Of a stretch of DNA of 62,912 nucleotides, positions 24,282 to 33,682 are shown one piece after another. How positions within the stretch are numbered: position 1 is the stretch's first letter; every line of letters begins with the position of its first letter. The stretch is from Chloroflexota bacterium. Its GTDB lineage: Bacteria > Chloroflexota > Anaerolineae > Anaerolineales > UBA4823. The notes beneath the pieces were generated by a model. It was not told the origin of the DNA. It saw only the letters and a program-made list of their open reading frames with translations, and did no database searches. A program made the position numbers and the translations under genes. Location of the stretch: assembly GCA_012516075.1 (NCBI GenBank), contig JAAYXE010000096.1:1-62912 (forward strand), in the 5' to 3' direction.

Positions 24282-25733
24282 TTGAAAACTTACAGAAAAC
24301 CACTTCTATACCTGCTGCTGTTCAGCCTGCTGCTTCTGGCGACTGCACCTGCCCCGCGCACACGCTTTAATGGGCCGGGCGGCCCGCAGGGCCGCGCTTA
24401 CCTGCCCCTGCTGCTTGCACCGCAGTCTGGACAGACCGGCAGCCCTCCTGCCAGTGGCCAGCCGCTCATTCACCTGCCCTATTTCGCAGACCGGCCGGTC
24501 TACCACCAGGCTGCCGTCTTCTGGTTCGGGCGCGTAAAAGGCGTCGAGAATTACGCCGATGTGCGCATCGGCTACACAGATGAAGTGCTCTTCCTGCGCC
24601 TGACGATCATCGACCAGCACCTGTGGTACGACACCAGACCTACGCCGGCGGAAATGGAAGCCTGGGACGCGGCCGCAGTCTACCTGCACATTGGGGACGG
24701 GGCCGGCGGCCGCCTGCAGGAACGCAGCTACCGCTTCGTCGCCCAGCTGGACGGCTGGGAAGGCCGCAGTGGCTATGAAGCGGTTTATCAGGGAAGCGCT
24801 TCTGGCTGGCGCCCGATCTCGCACAGCGGCTTCTCCCGCTCGGGCTGGCGAGGAAATGGGCCGAACAACAACAGCCGCGAGGACCGCGGCCATCTCCTGA
24901 CCTTCGAGATCCCCTTCAGCGCGCTGGGTCTCTCGGGCCCGCCCCGGCAGGGAGAGCGGTGGAAACTGGCCCTGAACGTCTACGACCGGGATGACGCCGC
25001 AGGGGCTGTACGGGGCCTGCAGCGCTGGCCAACGGCCTTTTCAGAAACCAATCCGGACACCTGGGGTGATATTTCCTTCGGCATGCCGGTCTACCAGGCG
25101 CCAGACCTGCCTGTTGATCAGGTGGTCGCCCTGCGGCACGGCGTGAACGGGGTGACCATCCGGGATGCATCGGTGGGCGGCTCAACGAACTGCGGCGGGA
25201 AGGTGGATTTCTGGAACGAGTGGGGAGACACCAGCTATCCGGGGGCAGAACACCTGAACGTGCAGAACCAGAACGACGTGTCTGATTTCCCCTGCTTCTC
25301 GAAACTCTATATCACCATTCCCCTGGACTCCCTGCCGCGCGGACGGGCGATCCTCTCCGCTAAGCTGATCCTGAACCAGTCGGGGAACGCCACCAGCTTC
25401 GACAGCGGCGAGAAGCTGAATTCGCTTATTCAGGCCGGCGTGGTGGCCCAGGACTGGAACGAAGCCACCCTGAGCTGGAACAATGCCCCACTCCTGGAGC
25501 AGAACATCAGCCAGACCTGGGTGACGCCGGTCATCGACTGGCCGGGCTGGCCCGGCATCCCTTATACCTGGGATGTGAGCCTGGCCGCCGCCCGGGCGTA
25601 CGCCAGCGGTCAGCCGCTGCGCCTGGTGCTCTATTCGGCGGATAACTTTGGGCCTAACGGGAAGTATTTCTATTCTTCCGACGCGGGGATGGCCGGGCGC
25701 CCCACGCTGCAGGTGGAACTGGGCAGGCCGTAA
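24282..25733 (+). CDS. Secreted CBM9-like and DNRLRE-domain protein
   Basis: A 483-aa exported protein with a signal peptide at about 1-25 and no lipobox. Residues about 70-265 resemble the CBM9-like/DOMON beta sandwich (ADVRIGYTDEVLFLRLTIID, WDAAAVYLHIGDG, GHLLTFEIPFSALGL). Residues about 275-480 fit a DNRLRE-type structural domain (GRAILSAKLILNQSGN, DWNEATLSWNNAPLL). Such domains bind carbohydrate or form surface fibres; no catalytic residues are seen. The start is TTG with no Shine-Dalgarno sequence. Upstream lies a response-regulator-like repeat. Confidence 0.72.
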   Translation: MKTYRKPLLYLLLFSLLLLATAPAPRTRFNGPGGPQGRAYLPLLLAPQSGQTGSPPASGQPLIHLPYFADRPVYHQAAVFWFGRVKGVENYADVRIGYTDEVLFLRLTIIDQHLWYDTRPTPAEMEAWDAAAVYLHIGDGAGGRLQERSYRFVAQLDGWEGRSGYEAVYQGSASGWRPISHSGFSRSGWRGNGPNNNSREDRGHLLTFEIPFSALGLSGPPRQGERWKLALNVYDRDDAAGAVRGLQRWPTAFSETNPDTWGDISFGMPVYQAPDLPVDQVVALRHGVNGVTIRDASVGGSTNCGGKVDFWNEWGDTSYPGAEHLNVQNQNDVSDFPCFSKLYITIPLDSLPRGRAILSAKLILNQSGNATSFDSGEKLNSLIQAGVVAQDWNEATLSWNNAPLLEQNISQTWVTPVIDWPGWPGIPYTWDVSLAAARAYASGQPLRLVLYSADNFGPNGKYFYSSDAGMAGRPTLQVELGRP

Positions 25734-25753
25734 GTGATCCGTTCGACCAGGAT

Positions 25754-26482
25754 TTAATCCGCACCGCCCTGCAGCGAATCCAGCGCCTGCTGCATCAGGG
25801 GGTGGTCTCCCTGCAGCCCGTATTCACAGCGGTACACTGACTCCACAAGCTGGGTTAGAAAACGCTTTGCGTTCAGATCGACTTCCAGGCTGAGCGGCAG
25901 GAACATCAGGTGATAGGCGACCTCGGGCAGCCCGGGGCCCAGCGCGGGGGCAGTGAAGCGGATCTGGTCGAGCAGGTAGGCCCCCTCTCGCTGGTAGAAG
26001 GCAATGCGGCGCATGCGGCGCTCGCGATCCTCTTCGCTGTGTGCGTCTTCAGGCCGTTCTACTTCCAGGGCAACCCCGAGCGCCTGAGCATGCCCCAGGC
26101 TGGCGGAATCCAGCACCACCTGTTCCACCACCTGCTGCAGCAGCCATGCACCCAGCCCCTGGCTGCGCAGGCCCGAGCGCACCGCAAAGTAACCGATAAT
26201 GCCAATGCGGTCCTGGGGGCAGTACGAAAAGACCGCAAGGGCCTGGACCTGTTCTCCCTGGGCCGCCACCCACAGATGTTCCAGTCGTCCTCTGCGGCCG
26301 GCACCCTCCCGCATCTGCTTCTTCAGGCTTTCCACCGGCTCGCGTTCTTCGGCTGGAAAAGCTTCCAGATAAATATCAAAAAACTGGCGGGCGTCCTCCC
26401 CCTGCGGGTCATAGACCTCACGAATCTCCAGGCCGGCCCACTGCGGGCGGCCGTCTTTAGAAGGGTCTACATTCTCCTGCAT
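25754..26482 (-). CDS. GNAT family N-acetyltransferase
   Basis: A 242-aa acetyl-CoA-dependent acyltransferase with the GNAT motif A loop RSGLRSQGLGAWLL preceded by the beta-strand IGIIGYFAV. The substrate cannot be told from sequence. AGGAGG lies 5-6 nt before the ATG. It follows the 768-aa membrane protein gene on the same strand with a 42-nt gap, so the two are probably one transcription unit, though nothing shows they work together. It converges with the CBM9/DNRLRE gene. Confidence 0.85.
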   Translation of the reverse strand: MQENVDPSKDGRPQWAGLEIREVYDPQGEDARQFFDIYLEAFPAEEREPVESLKKQMREGAGRRGRLEHLWVAAQGEQVQALAVFSYCPQDRIGIIGYFAVRSGLRSQGLGAWLLQQVVEQVVLDSASLGHAQALGVALEVERPEDAHSEEDRERRMRRIAFYQREGAYLLDQIRFTAPALGPGLPEVAYHLMFLPLSLEVDLNAKRFLTQLVESVYRCEYGLQGDHPLMQQALDSLQGGAD

Positions 26483-26524
26483 TCAACCTCCTGTCTGCCA
26501 GGGCGGATCAACCCCTGCAGACCT

Positions 26525-28831
26525 TCAACCTTCCCGATCCTTACGGGTCGCCAGCTGCCATGCCAGCAGGATTAACAGCACCCCGGCCAGCAGCATCCAC
26601 AGACTCCACACCTTGACATCTCGCCCGCTGACCACCAGGCTGTTTTCGGCATTAAACCACCACGGAATGATGATGGTGTCCTGCTCGCCCAGCACCACGA
26701 TGCTGATCACCGAAGAAACGATCTGAGCGATACCGATCACCTGCAGCATGAGAGTCAGCACACCTTCAAAGCGGGCGCGGCGTTCTTCCGCCAGGGCCGT
26801 TTTTTCCTGGTAAAGCAGCCGGCCGATCGAATCCCAGTCCTGCTCAATACCGAGTAATGCCGCGGACAGGTGCTCCGCGTGAGCAATCGCACCCTCCAGA
26901 TTAATCGCTTCAGCCGAGCGCTCCAGGAGCGCGCGGTGCTCCTCGAACTGTGTGATGCGAGCAGCCCTGGCCAGATTGCGCATGACCAGCAGGCCCGCCT
27001 TGAGATCGTTGACGCGCGCAATGCTCGCCAGCCGCTCGCGGGCGAACTGGCGGATCTGCTCCGGGCTGCCCTCGATCCCCTCCAGCCTGCGCCCGACCGC
27101 TCCCATGGCTGCAATCTCGCGGTCAATGGCCTGCAGGTGATAATTGGTGGCCGTCAGGATGTTCAGATTGAACTCCACCAGGTCCAGGTATTCGTTCTGC
27201 ACCCATTCCGGCAGACCGGGCATATGCATAAACACGTGGTCGCTGCTTACAAAGAAATATTCGCCGTCATCCAGGCTGCGCAGTTTGCGCGCCAGGTTCT
27301 CCTGGGGCTCGTACCGGCAGCGCAGCCAGGAGTTCAGGCTGTCGATCGACTCAGGGATGGGCTGCGAAAGCGCAGCCAGGCCAGCTTCATAGACAGAATG
27401 CAGCGCCGCGGCAGGCGCCGAGAACTGGGGAACCTGAATCAGTTCGTAGGCGGTCCAGCGCCCATCCTCGCTGCGGTCCGGCATGGAGGCGGCGGGAAGA
27501 ACAATCGCTTCCAGTTCCGGCCGCTCAGCGGCAGGGCAGTAATGCTCAAAAACGGGGCGCAGCCCCTGGAGAATGGCACCGGCTGCCTGCGGCAGCGATT
27601 TGAACTCGTGTGGGGGAAGCCAGTCTACCCGAAAATGCAGCCCCGGAGAGTGCGGCAGCCCGAACAACCGCATCTGCTGCACCTGCGCCAGTGTGCAGTC
27701 CTCCAGCCGGTCTGCAGCCGCGTCGCGGACCAGGAAATGCAGCGCAGCAATCCCCAGCGCATACAGCCGCAGCACAGGGGTCACACGCAGCGGATGGGAG
27801 AATGGCTCGACGTTGATGGTGAAGTCGGGGAAAAAGCAGGACAGGTAAACGAAGTTCTCCTCCCCAATTTGCTCCTGGAATACATCGTTCAAATAGGACC
27901 TGCCCGCGCCCAGCATAGGGATGGCGGCCAGGTTCTCCAGCGGGATAGTTGTGCGGCGCCCCCTTTCAGGCGCTCCCCTTTCATTCTCAGCAACAGCTGC
28001 CAGCAGGTTCTGCACCACACCCCTGGGAAAACTGACACGGTAGGTCCAGGTGAAGCGCGTCCCCTGCAGGCGCAGCGGACTGTCGATCACCTGTGGAGTG
28101 TCCAGACAGCGCTGCAGGGAAACACGGTAGGCATGGATCTCTCGCCCTTCCGTCCAGCCGTCCAGGGCGCACAACTGCTGGTAAAGATTATCCAGCTCCT
28201 GGCAGCCTGCTTCTACAGCCGTTCGCCAGTCCGGATCCGGACGCAGGCAGCGTGCATACGCCTCCAGATACTGGTGAACGCCCTGCAGGTACAGCTTTCT
28301 GCGCGTCATCAGGCGCAGGAAGATTCCAGCCTCTACCGGGTGCGCCCCCAGGTTGCCGGCATGCAGCGCTGCCTGGTCAAACAAATTCAGGCCATCGCGC
28401 GACTGCCCCAGCGCTGTCTTGACGCTGCCGCACATCCAGGCCTGCTCACATTCAATGGCTGCATGTTCGGCTTTAAAGAAAGCCTCCAGCACAACCGCCC
28501 AGGGTGTATCGCTGTGCAGGGGCAGGCGCTGTATGGCGCGTTCGATTTCAAGCACCACCTCCCCGTAGTCCCACGACTGGTACCACACCTGGTAGGCGTA
28601 CGCATAAGCAGCCAGGGCGTGGTAAATGCTGCGCTCGGCAGTGGGGAGCAGCACTCCATCTGCCCCGCGCTCGGCCAGCACGCCGGCACGCAGGTGATCC
28701 TCATCGAGCAGTGCCTGCAGGATCAGTTCCAGCAGGTTGGCGGGCAGGTGCGCCGCGTAGACAGCTTCCCCGGCAGGGCGTCTGCTCGCGGTTCTCAGCC
28801 GCAGCCGGTGGGGATGAATTAAATTCCTCAT
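26525..28831 (-). CDS. Unrecognised 768-aa protein with coiled coil and two C-terminal membrane helices
   Basis: I do not recognise a family. Residues 1-560 look soluble and mostly helical, with no nucleotide-binding or catalytic motif I can see. Residues about 580-680 are strongly helical and charged, likely coiled coil. Two hydrophobic segments follow, at about 690-712 (VLTLMLQVIGIAQIVSSVIS) and 738-760 (VWSLWMLLAGVLLILLAW), then a short basic tail. The coiled coil plus hairpin recalls CorA channels, but the GMN signature is absent. CAGGAG precedes the ATG. It is transcribed away from the 29.0 kb membrane gene and with the GNAT gene. Confidence 0.65.
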   Translation of the reverse strand: MRNLIHPHRLRLRTASRRPAGEAVYAAHLPANLLELILQALLDEDHLRAGVLAERGADGVLLPTAERSIYHALAAYAYAYQVWYQSWDYGEVVLEIERAIQRLPLHSDTPWAVVLEAFFKAEHAAIECEQAWMCGSVKTALGQSRDGLNLFDQAALHAGNLGAHPVEAGIFLRLMTRRKLYLQGVHQYLEAYARCLRPDPDWRTAVEAGCQELDNLYQQLCALDGWTEGREIHAYRVSLQRCLDTPQVIDSPLRLQGTRFTWTYRVSFPRGVVQNLLAAVAENERGAPERGRRTTIPLENLAAIPMLGAGRSYLNDVFQEQIGEENFVYLSCFFPDFTINVEPFSHPLRVTPVLRLYALGIAALHFLVRDAAADRLEDCTLAQVQQMRLFGLPHSPGLHFRVDWLPPHEFKSLPQAAGAILQGLRPVFEHYCPAAERPELEAIVLPAASMPDRSEDGRWTAYELIQVPQFSAPAAALHSVYEAGLAALSQPIPESIDSLNSWLRCRYEPQENLARKLRSLDDGEYFFVSSDHVFMHMPGLPEWVQNEYLDLVEFNLNILTATNYHLQAIDREIAAMGAVGRRLEGIEGSPEQIRQFARERLASIARVNDLKAGLLVMRNLARAARITQFEEHRALLERSAEAINLEGAIAHAEHLSAALLGIEQDWDSIGRLLYQEKTALAEERRARFEGVLTLMLQVIGIAQIVSSVISIVVLGEQDTIIIPWWFNAENSLVVSGRDVKVWSLWMLLAGVLLILLAWQLATRKDREG

Positions 28832-29002
28832 ATCCGCTCTCCTGGCTGTGCGCTTCTCGCTCTGCTTTCTCCACCCGGTTAAATTCTATACCGGTTTTCA
28901 AGTCCGGGCACATCCGGTTTTCCGCCGGCTGCGGCTCGTAAAGTAGAATGAAGTCGCTATGTTATAATACAATATCTATAGAGTCCGGGAGTGGGAACGG
29001 GG

Positions 29003-29008
29003 TATAAT
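29003..29008 (+). promoter_or_regulatory. -10 box of the 29.0 kb gene, leaderless start predicted
   Basis: TATAAT ends 7 nt before the ATG at 29016 and no Shine-Dalgarno sequence is present. A second TATAAT (28963-28968) lies 40 nt upstream. Neither has a clear -35. Confidence 0.45.
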
Positions 29009-29015
29009 TGCCGAT

Positions 29016-29504
29016 ATGGATACACGGATACCAACAACTGAAGAGCCTGTCATTGCAAGGCAGCATCCAACCGTCCAGCCACAGCAGGATGGAGATCAGC
29101 GTAAAGTTGTGATCGGTATTGCCGTTGTGGGGGTCATCATCCTGATCGCCCTGGTTGCAGGGATTATCTTCCTGGCTCAACCTACTACGGATACAGCTCG
29201 CGTTCGCGATATTTTCATCATCTTTATGGCGCTGGAATCGATCCTCATCGGCCTTGCACTGGTGATTCTGATCGTCCAGATCGCCCGGCTGATCAACCTG
29301 CTCCAGAACGAGATCAAACCGATTCTGGATTCCACCAACGAAACCGTGAGCAATCTGCGCGGCACCACAACCTTCTTGAGCGAGAACCTGATCGAACCTG
29401 TAATTTCGTTGAACGCTGCCGTCGCCGGGCTTATGCAGGCGCTTAAATTGATAGGGCTGGCGCGAAAAGGTCCTAAAGAACGTAAATCAAGGGAAGGAGT
29501 ATAG
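29016..29504 (+). CDS. Two-helix membrane protein
   Basis: A 162-aa membrane protein of unknown role with a 29-residue polar N-terminus. Helices at about 31-54 (VVIGIAVVGVIILIALVAGIIF) and 66-88 are followed by an amphipathic stretch, NEIKPILDSTNETVSNLRGTTTFLSENLIEPV, like that of small YtxH/DUF948-type envelope proteins. It precedes a YtxH gene by 2 nt, so they form one operon and probably one envelope function. Transcripts appear leaderless. Confidence 0.7.
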   Translation: MDTRIPTTEEPVIARQHPTVQPQQDGDQRKVVIGIAVVGVIILIALVAGIIFLAQPTTDTARVRDIFIIFMALESILIGLALVILIVQIARLINLLQNEIKPILDSTNETVSNLRGTTTFLSENLIEPVISLNAAVAGLMQALKLIGLARKGPKERKSREGV

Positions 29505-29506
29505 CC

Positions 29507-29944
29507 ATGTCTGAACATGACAGTGATATTGGCAACTTTTTATCGGGTTTCATTATTGGCGGGCTGGTAGGAGCGGCTGCGGCCCTGCTGCTGGCGCCCC
29601 AATCGGGTGAAGAAACCCGTGCTGTACTGCGTGAGAAAGGGATTGAGCTCAAGGATCGCGCTGTGGAGACCGCTGAGGAAACCCGCATGCGCGCCGAAGC
29701 AGCGCTGGAAGAGGCTCGCATGCGCGCCGAGCAGGCCATGGAAGAGGTGCGCGTGCGGGCGGAAGAAGTGGCCCGCCTGACTCAGGAGCGCGCCGGTGAA
29801 CTGCAGGAAAAAGGCCGTTCAACCCTGGACCAGGCGATCAGCGCCGGTAAGCGGGCAGCGGGGGCCGCAAAGGAGGAGCTTGAAAAGCATTCGCCGTCTG
29901 AGGATACCGCCTCCGGAGAACTGTCGAGCGACCCGTCCATCTAA
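29507..29944 (+). CDS. YtxH-like membrane-anchored coiled-coil protein
   Basis: A 145-aa protein with one N-terminal glycine-rich membrane segment, NFLSGFIIGGLVGAAAALLLAP (about 9-30), directly followed by SGEETR, the YtxH hallmark. A long charged coiled coil with repeats of EEARMRAEQAMEEVRVRAEE follows. YtxH proteins are linked to general stress in Firmicutes, but their activity is not known. AAGGGAGG (the previous stop region) supplies the ribosome-binding site. A strong bidirectional terminator follows. Confidence 0.8.
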   Translation: MSEHDSDIGNFLSGFIIGGLVGAAAALLLAPQSGEETRAVLREKGIELKDRAVETAEETRMRAEAALEEARMRAEQAMEEVRVRAEEVARLTQERAGELQEKGRSTLDQAISAGKRAAGAAKEELEKHSPSEDTASGELSSDPSI

Positions 29945-29958
29945 GACCTTATCTTCCC

Positions 29959-30012
29959 AATAAAGCAGACAGGGCTGTCACGTTGAACACAGCCCTGTCT
30001 GCTTTATTTTAA
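29959..30012. terminator. Bidirectional terminator between convergent genes
   Basis: A perfect 20-bp stem, 29959-29978 with 29989-30008, 10-nt loop; both outer flanks are AT-rich (TTTATTTTAAA on plus), so it can serve the YtxH operon and nnr from the other side. Confidence 0.93.
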
Positions 30013-30024
30013 ATGATCGCGAAA

Positions 30025-31587
30025 TCAGGGCAGGTCTGCCAGCACTTCGGGCACGGCAGCCAGCACGTCTCCGGCCAGGACAGAGGCCGCAGATCCGAGG
30101 TTTTCTTCAGCGTACAACCCTGCATGGGCATGAATCCATGCCCCGGCGATGGCAGCCTCGTAGGCGTCCATACCCTGCGCCAGCAGGCCGCCGATCAATC
30201 CAGCCAGCACATCGCCTGTGCCGGCACGCGCCAGCGCCGGGGTAGCCACCGGGATCACCGCCTGCTGCCCGTCGGGCGCAGCGATTACCGTGAAGGCGCC
30301 TTTGAGAACCACCACATGCCCCCATTCCCGGCTGAAGCGGCTTGCCACGTTCAGGCGGTCGTCCTGGATCTCCCGGGTCGACAGGCCGGTCAGAACGGAC
30401 ATTTCTCCCGGATGCGGGGTGAGCACGGCCGGCTGCGGCAGGCGCCGTGACCAGTCGCTCAGGCGGCCGAGCAGTTTCAGCCCGTCGGCATCGATCACCG
30501 CGGGAGGCAGGTGTTCCTCATCCAGCAGCTGGTCCAGGAAGCGCTCAGTCTCTTCCGCCAGCCCAAAGCCGGGGCCGATCACCAGCGCGGTGGGCCGCTC
30601 GAGGTTCTGCTGCACCATCTCGGCAGCCCGTGAAGCGATGGCGCCCTGCCAATCGGGGAGCAGCAGCCAGGTGGCCTCGGGAAAATGTCCCGCCAGCGCA
30701 GCGTGCAGCGAAGCCGGCACCCCCATGGTCACCAGTCCGGCCCCGGCCCGGTAGGCGGCTTTGCCTGCCAGCAGCACCGCCCCGGTATAGCTGAGGGATC
30801 CGCCGATCACCAGCGCCGTGCCGAAGGTGCCTTTGTGGGCCTCCATGGGGCGCGGGGGCAGCATGGCATGGATCTCCTGCTTTGCGGGGACGGTGCGCTG
30901 CACCCGCCGCCAGCTTTCCAGGCTCTCGCCGTCCTGCGGCAGGCCGATGCCCACCACTTCCAGGTCGCCCAGCAGGGCAAAAGCCGGGAATTTCAACAAC
31001 CCCTGCTTGACCGCCGCCATCGTGACGGTCAGGTCCGCGGGGATGGTCTCCGGCGCAGCCTGTCCGCTGTCCGAATCGACCCCTGAGGGGCAGTCGACGG
31101 CAACCACGCGCGGTGGTTCTTCCATCGCCGCCAGGGTGCGGCCGGCAAAGTCGAGCACACGGGCAACCTCTTCTCTGAGCGGCAGGCGGATGCCGGTGCC
31201 CAGCACCCCGTCCAGGACCACGCCGTGTTCGTGCAGCAGGTTTCCCAGGGTTTCATGACCGGGATCCTCAGCAGCCCGGAAGACATCTCCGCCGGCTTCC
31301 TTAAGGCGCTGTATGAGCGGGTCCCCTTCGTCTCTGGGGCGCACCAGGTAAGCCGCTGCCTTCCAGCCCTGTGCGGCCAGGTGTGCCAGGGCCACCAGGG
31401 TATCGCCGCCGTTGTTGCCTGATCCCACCAGCCCGAGCACGCCCCCGGGGGGCAGGTCTGCATACCTGCCAGCAACCGCCCCGGCCAGGCCGCGCCCGGC
31501 ATGTTCCATCATCTGTGCATAGGAGTGGCCGCTCTGATCGGCCTCGCGCTCAATGGCCTGCATCTCTGCCACGCTGACCAGTTTCAT
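30025..31587 (-). CDS. nnr: Bifunctional NAD(P)HX epimerase/dehydratase
   Basis: Repairs hydrated NADH and NADPH. The N-terminal YjeF_N epimerase (about 1-215) shows GSGNNGGDTLV and VVAVDCPSGVDSDSG. The C-terminal ADP-dependent dehydratase of ribokinase-like fold (about 225-520) shows KGTFGTALVIGGS, GPGFG, LTPHPGEMSVLTG and ARAGTGDVLAGLIGG. The fused 520-aa form is common in bacteria. The site GGAGAGG lies 6 nt before the ATG. A TATAAT (minus strand of 31631-31636) about 45 nt upstream is the likely -10. Confidence 0.94.
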   Translation of the reverse strand: MKLVSVAEMQAIEREADQSGHSYAQMMEHAGRGLAGAVAGRYADLPPGGVLGLVGSGNNGGDTLVALAHLAAQGWKAAAYLVRPRDEGDPLIQRLKEAGGDVFRAAEDPGHETLGNLLHEHGVVLDGVLGTGIRLPLREEVARVLDFAGRTLAAMEEPPRVVAVDCPSGVDSDSGQAAPETIPADLTVTMAAVKQGLLKFPAFALLGDLEVVGIGLPQDGESLESWRRVQRTVPAKQEIHAMLPPRPMEAHKGTFGTALVIGGSLSYTGAVLLAGKAAYRAGAGLVTMGVPASLHAALAGHFPEATWLLLPDWQGAIASRAAEMVQQNLERPTALVIGPGFGLAEETERFLDQLLDEEHLPPAVIDADGLKLLGRLSDWSRRLPQPAVLTPHPGEMSVLTGLSTREIQDDRLNVASRFSREWGHVVVLKGAFTVIAAPDGQQAVIPVATPALARAGTGDVLAGLIGGLLAQGMDAYEAAIAGAWIHAHAGLYAEENLGSAASVLAGDVLAAVPEVLADLP

Positions 31588-31864
31588 CGATGTCCTCTCC
31601 CATCCGTGATCGGGTAGTATTCTGCTTCCTATTATATAACTGTGTGGGGAGCCGGGGCGCTTTATGCTCTTAACGGGAAGTTATTATCCCTCCCTGCCAG
31701 GCAGTTTCCGACCGCCCCGCAGACGCGCGGAGCGGTAAGGACATGCTGCGAATAATTCGCTTATCCGGTCGAAGGACGCCTGTCTGCTGGCAAACTTGCC
31801 AATCGGATGCAGAAGACGGTTGTAAGGATGTGCGGAAAAGCCTGCTCCGCCGCAGGGTAACCGC
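31588..31864. other. 277-nt gap between nnr and the aldehyde dehydrogenase
   Basis: Holds a candidate nnr -10 (minus strand of 31631-31636, TATAAT) and AT-rich sequence near it. No clear terminator for the aldehyde dehydrogenase transcript and no coding sequence are seen. Confidence 0.5.
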
Positions 31865-33499
31865 TCAGGACCTCCTGCCGCGGCGGAAGAACAGAAAGCT
31901 GCTCACCATGGCCGCGGTCAGTGCGCCCAGGGCACCCAGCGCGGCGCCGGTGCGCCGGGAGGGTAATTTCACCTCCCCGGAGGATAACATCCCGGCCAGC
32001 GGCTGCAGCTTCTGCGCCGGGGTGACCCCAAACAGCGCGTTCATCACGGTCTGCACCAGGCGGTAATTCCCCGGCTTACGGGCAACCGTCGCCAGGTCCC
32101 ACGGATAGGGCGGCTGCCCGGTGACCACGGCCTTCGGCAGCGTAAACTGGAGCAGGCCCACTTTTCCATGCGTGCGCCCTGTGCCCGACTGCTTGACCCC
32201 ACCAAAAGGCAGCATGGGGATAGCAAACTGGGCAATGGTATCGTTGACCACCACCGAACCGGCCTGGATCCGGTCCGCCACACGCTCCGCCCGCCGGATA
32301 TCCTGGCTCCAGACCGACGCGCTCAACCCAAAGTGGCTGTCGTTGGCCAGGCGCACAGCCTGCTCTTCATCATCCACCTTCATGATTGGCAGCAGCGGGC
32401 CGAAAGTCTCTTCCTGCATTAAGAGCATATTGTGATCCACGTCGACCAGCACGGCTGGTTCGATAAACATGCCGTGGATCTCCCCGCCCGTCAGCAGGCG
32501 GGCGCCTTTCGCCAGGGCATCGTCCAGATGGCGCTGGATGGTGCGGAACTGGCGCGGATCGGTGATCGGCCCCATGTAGTACGGGCTGCGGATATCGGTC
32601 GTATAACCCACCTTCAACCGGGCTGCGGCGTCGAGTACACGCTTAAGAAACTCGTCGTACACTTCTTTGACCACATATACCCGCTCCACAGACATGCAGG
32701 TCTGGCCGGTGTTGTAAAAAGCGCCCCACACGCCCCAGTGCGCCGCAGCATCCAGATCGGCGTCTTCCAGCACGATCATGGCATCTTTGCCGCCCAGTTC
32801 ACAGGCCGTGGGGATCAGGTACTCAGCGGCCGCCTGCATCACTTTCCGGCCGGTGGCGGTCGATCCGGTCAGGAAGATGAAGTCTGGCCTGCTGCGCACC
32901 AGCGCTTCACCCACTTCACCATCGCCGTGCAGCACGCGCACATACGGCGTCAGCTCCGGCACACGCTCAAACAGGCGTTCGATCAGCAGCCCGGTGGCCC
33001 CGGTGACCTCGGAGGGTTTCAGCAGCACGGTGTTCCCGGCCAGCAGGGCCGACAGCACGGGCGGCATGGCCAGGGCAAACGGGTAGTTCCAGGGCGCGAT
33101 CACGGCCACCACGCCGTAGGGGCGCGGCTCTACGGTGATGCGCTTGAAGAAGAAAATCCCGCTGGAGATACGCCGCCGGCGCAGCCAGTGAGGCGCTCTG
33201 CGCAGGTACAGGTGCAGCATATCAACGGTCATGAAGACCTCCGCCAGAGCATCCTGGCGGCTTTTGCCGGTGTCCTGCGTCATCACGGCCGTGATCTCAT
33301 CGGCTGCGGCGATGATCTCGTGCTGCAGTTTGCGTAGAATGCGAATACGCTCCTGTACGGGTGTGCTGCTCCACACGCCGGCCGCGCGGCGCATTTCGAG
33401 CATCGCCGCCTCTACCTCGCTCTTCGTGCACATCGGGATCTCGCCGAACACCTCCTGGGTGGCCGGGTTGACGAACTTAAGGATTCTGGCGTCCGACAT
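31865..33499 (-). CDS. Tail-anchored aldehyde dehydrogenase
   Basis: NAD(P)-dependent aldehyde oxidation. The 544-aa enzyme has the cofactor segment APWNYPFALAMPP, FLTGSTATGRKVMQAAAE, the general-base motif CELGGKDAMIV and catalytic Cys in NTGQTCMSVERVYV. Residues 517-537 form a hydrophobic helix (GAALGALGALTAAMVSSFLFF) before RRGRRS, a C-terminal membrane anchor like that of fatty aldehyde dehydrogenases; this suggests long-chain aldehydes as substrates (inference). AAAGG lies 8-9 nt before the ATG. The 183-nt upstream gap has only a weak promoter candidate. Confidence 0.9.
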   Translation of the reverse strand: MSDARILKFVNPATQEVFGEIPMCTKSEVEAAMLEMRRAAGVWSSTPVQERIRILRKLQHEIIAAADEITAVMTQDTGKSRQDALAEVFMTVDMLHLYLRRAPHWLRRRRISSGIFFFKRITVEPRPYGVVAVIAPWNYPFALAMPPVLSALLAGNTVLLKPSEVTGATGLLIERLFERVPELTPYVRVLHGDGEVGEALVRSRPDFIFLTGSTATGRKVMQAAAEYLIPTACELGGKDAMIVLEDADLDAAAHWGVWGAFYNTGQTCMSVERVYVVKEVYDEFLKRVLDAAARLKVGYTTDIRSPYYMGPITDPRQFRTIQRHLDDALAKGARLLTGGEIHGMFIEPAVLVDVDHNMLLMQEETFGPLLPIMKVDDEEQAVRLANDSHFGLSASVWSQDIRRAERVADRIQAGSVVVNDTIAQFAIPMLPFGGVKQSGTGRTHGKVGLLQFTLPKAVVTGQPPYPWDLATVARKPGNYRLVQTVMNALFGVTPAQKLQPLAGMLSSGEVKLPSRRTGAALGALGALTAAMVSSFLFFRRGRRS

Positions 33500-33682
33500 C
33501 GTAAACCTTTCCCTCCGGGATACCCCCTGAAATGATGGTTACACTGTGGATAAAGCCTGATTGACCCCACTACGGCAGGCGCACTACCGGATGCAGAAGC
33601 GCCCGGTACATACAGTTTACAGCATACTTTCCCTGCTGCGCAAGCGGTTGTGCAATTTGGAACAGAACCCGGGCGGCGCAGT

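Noticed and set aside
26870..28822. 650-residue open frame opposite the 768-aa membrane protein
   Set aside because: No start site, motif or domain; the minus-strand frame has a good ribosome-binding site, coiled coil and membrane helices.
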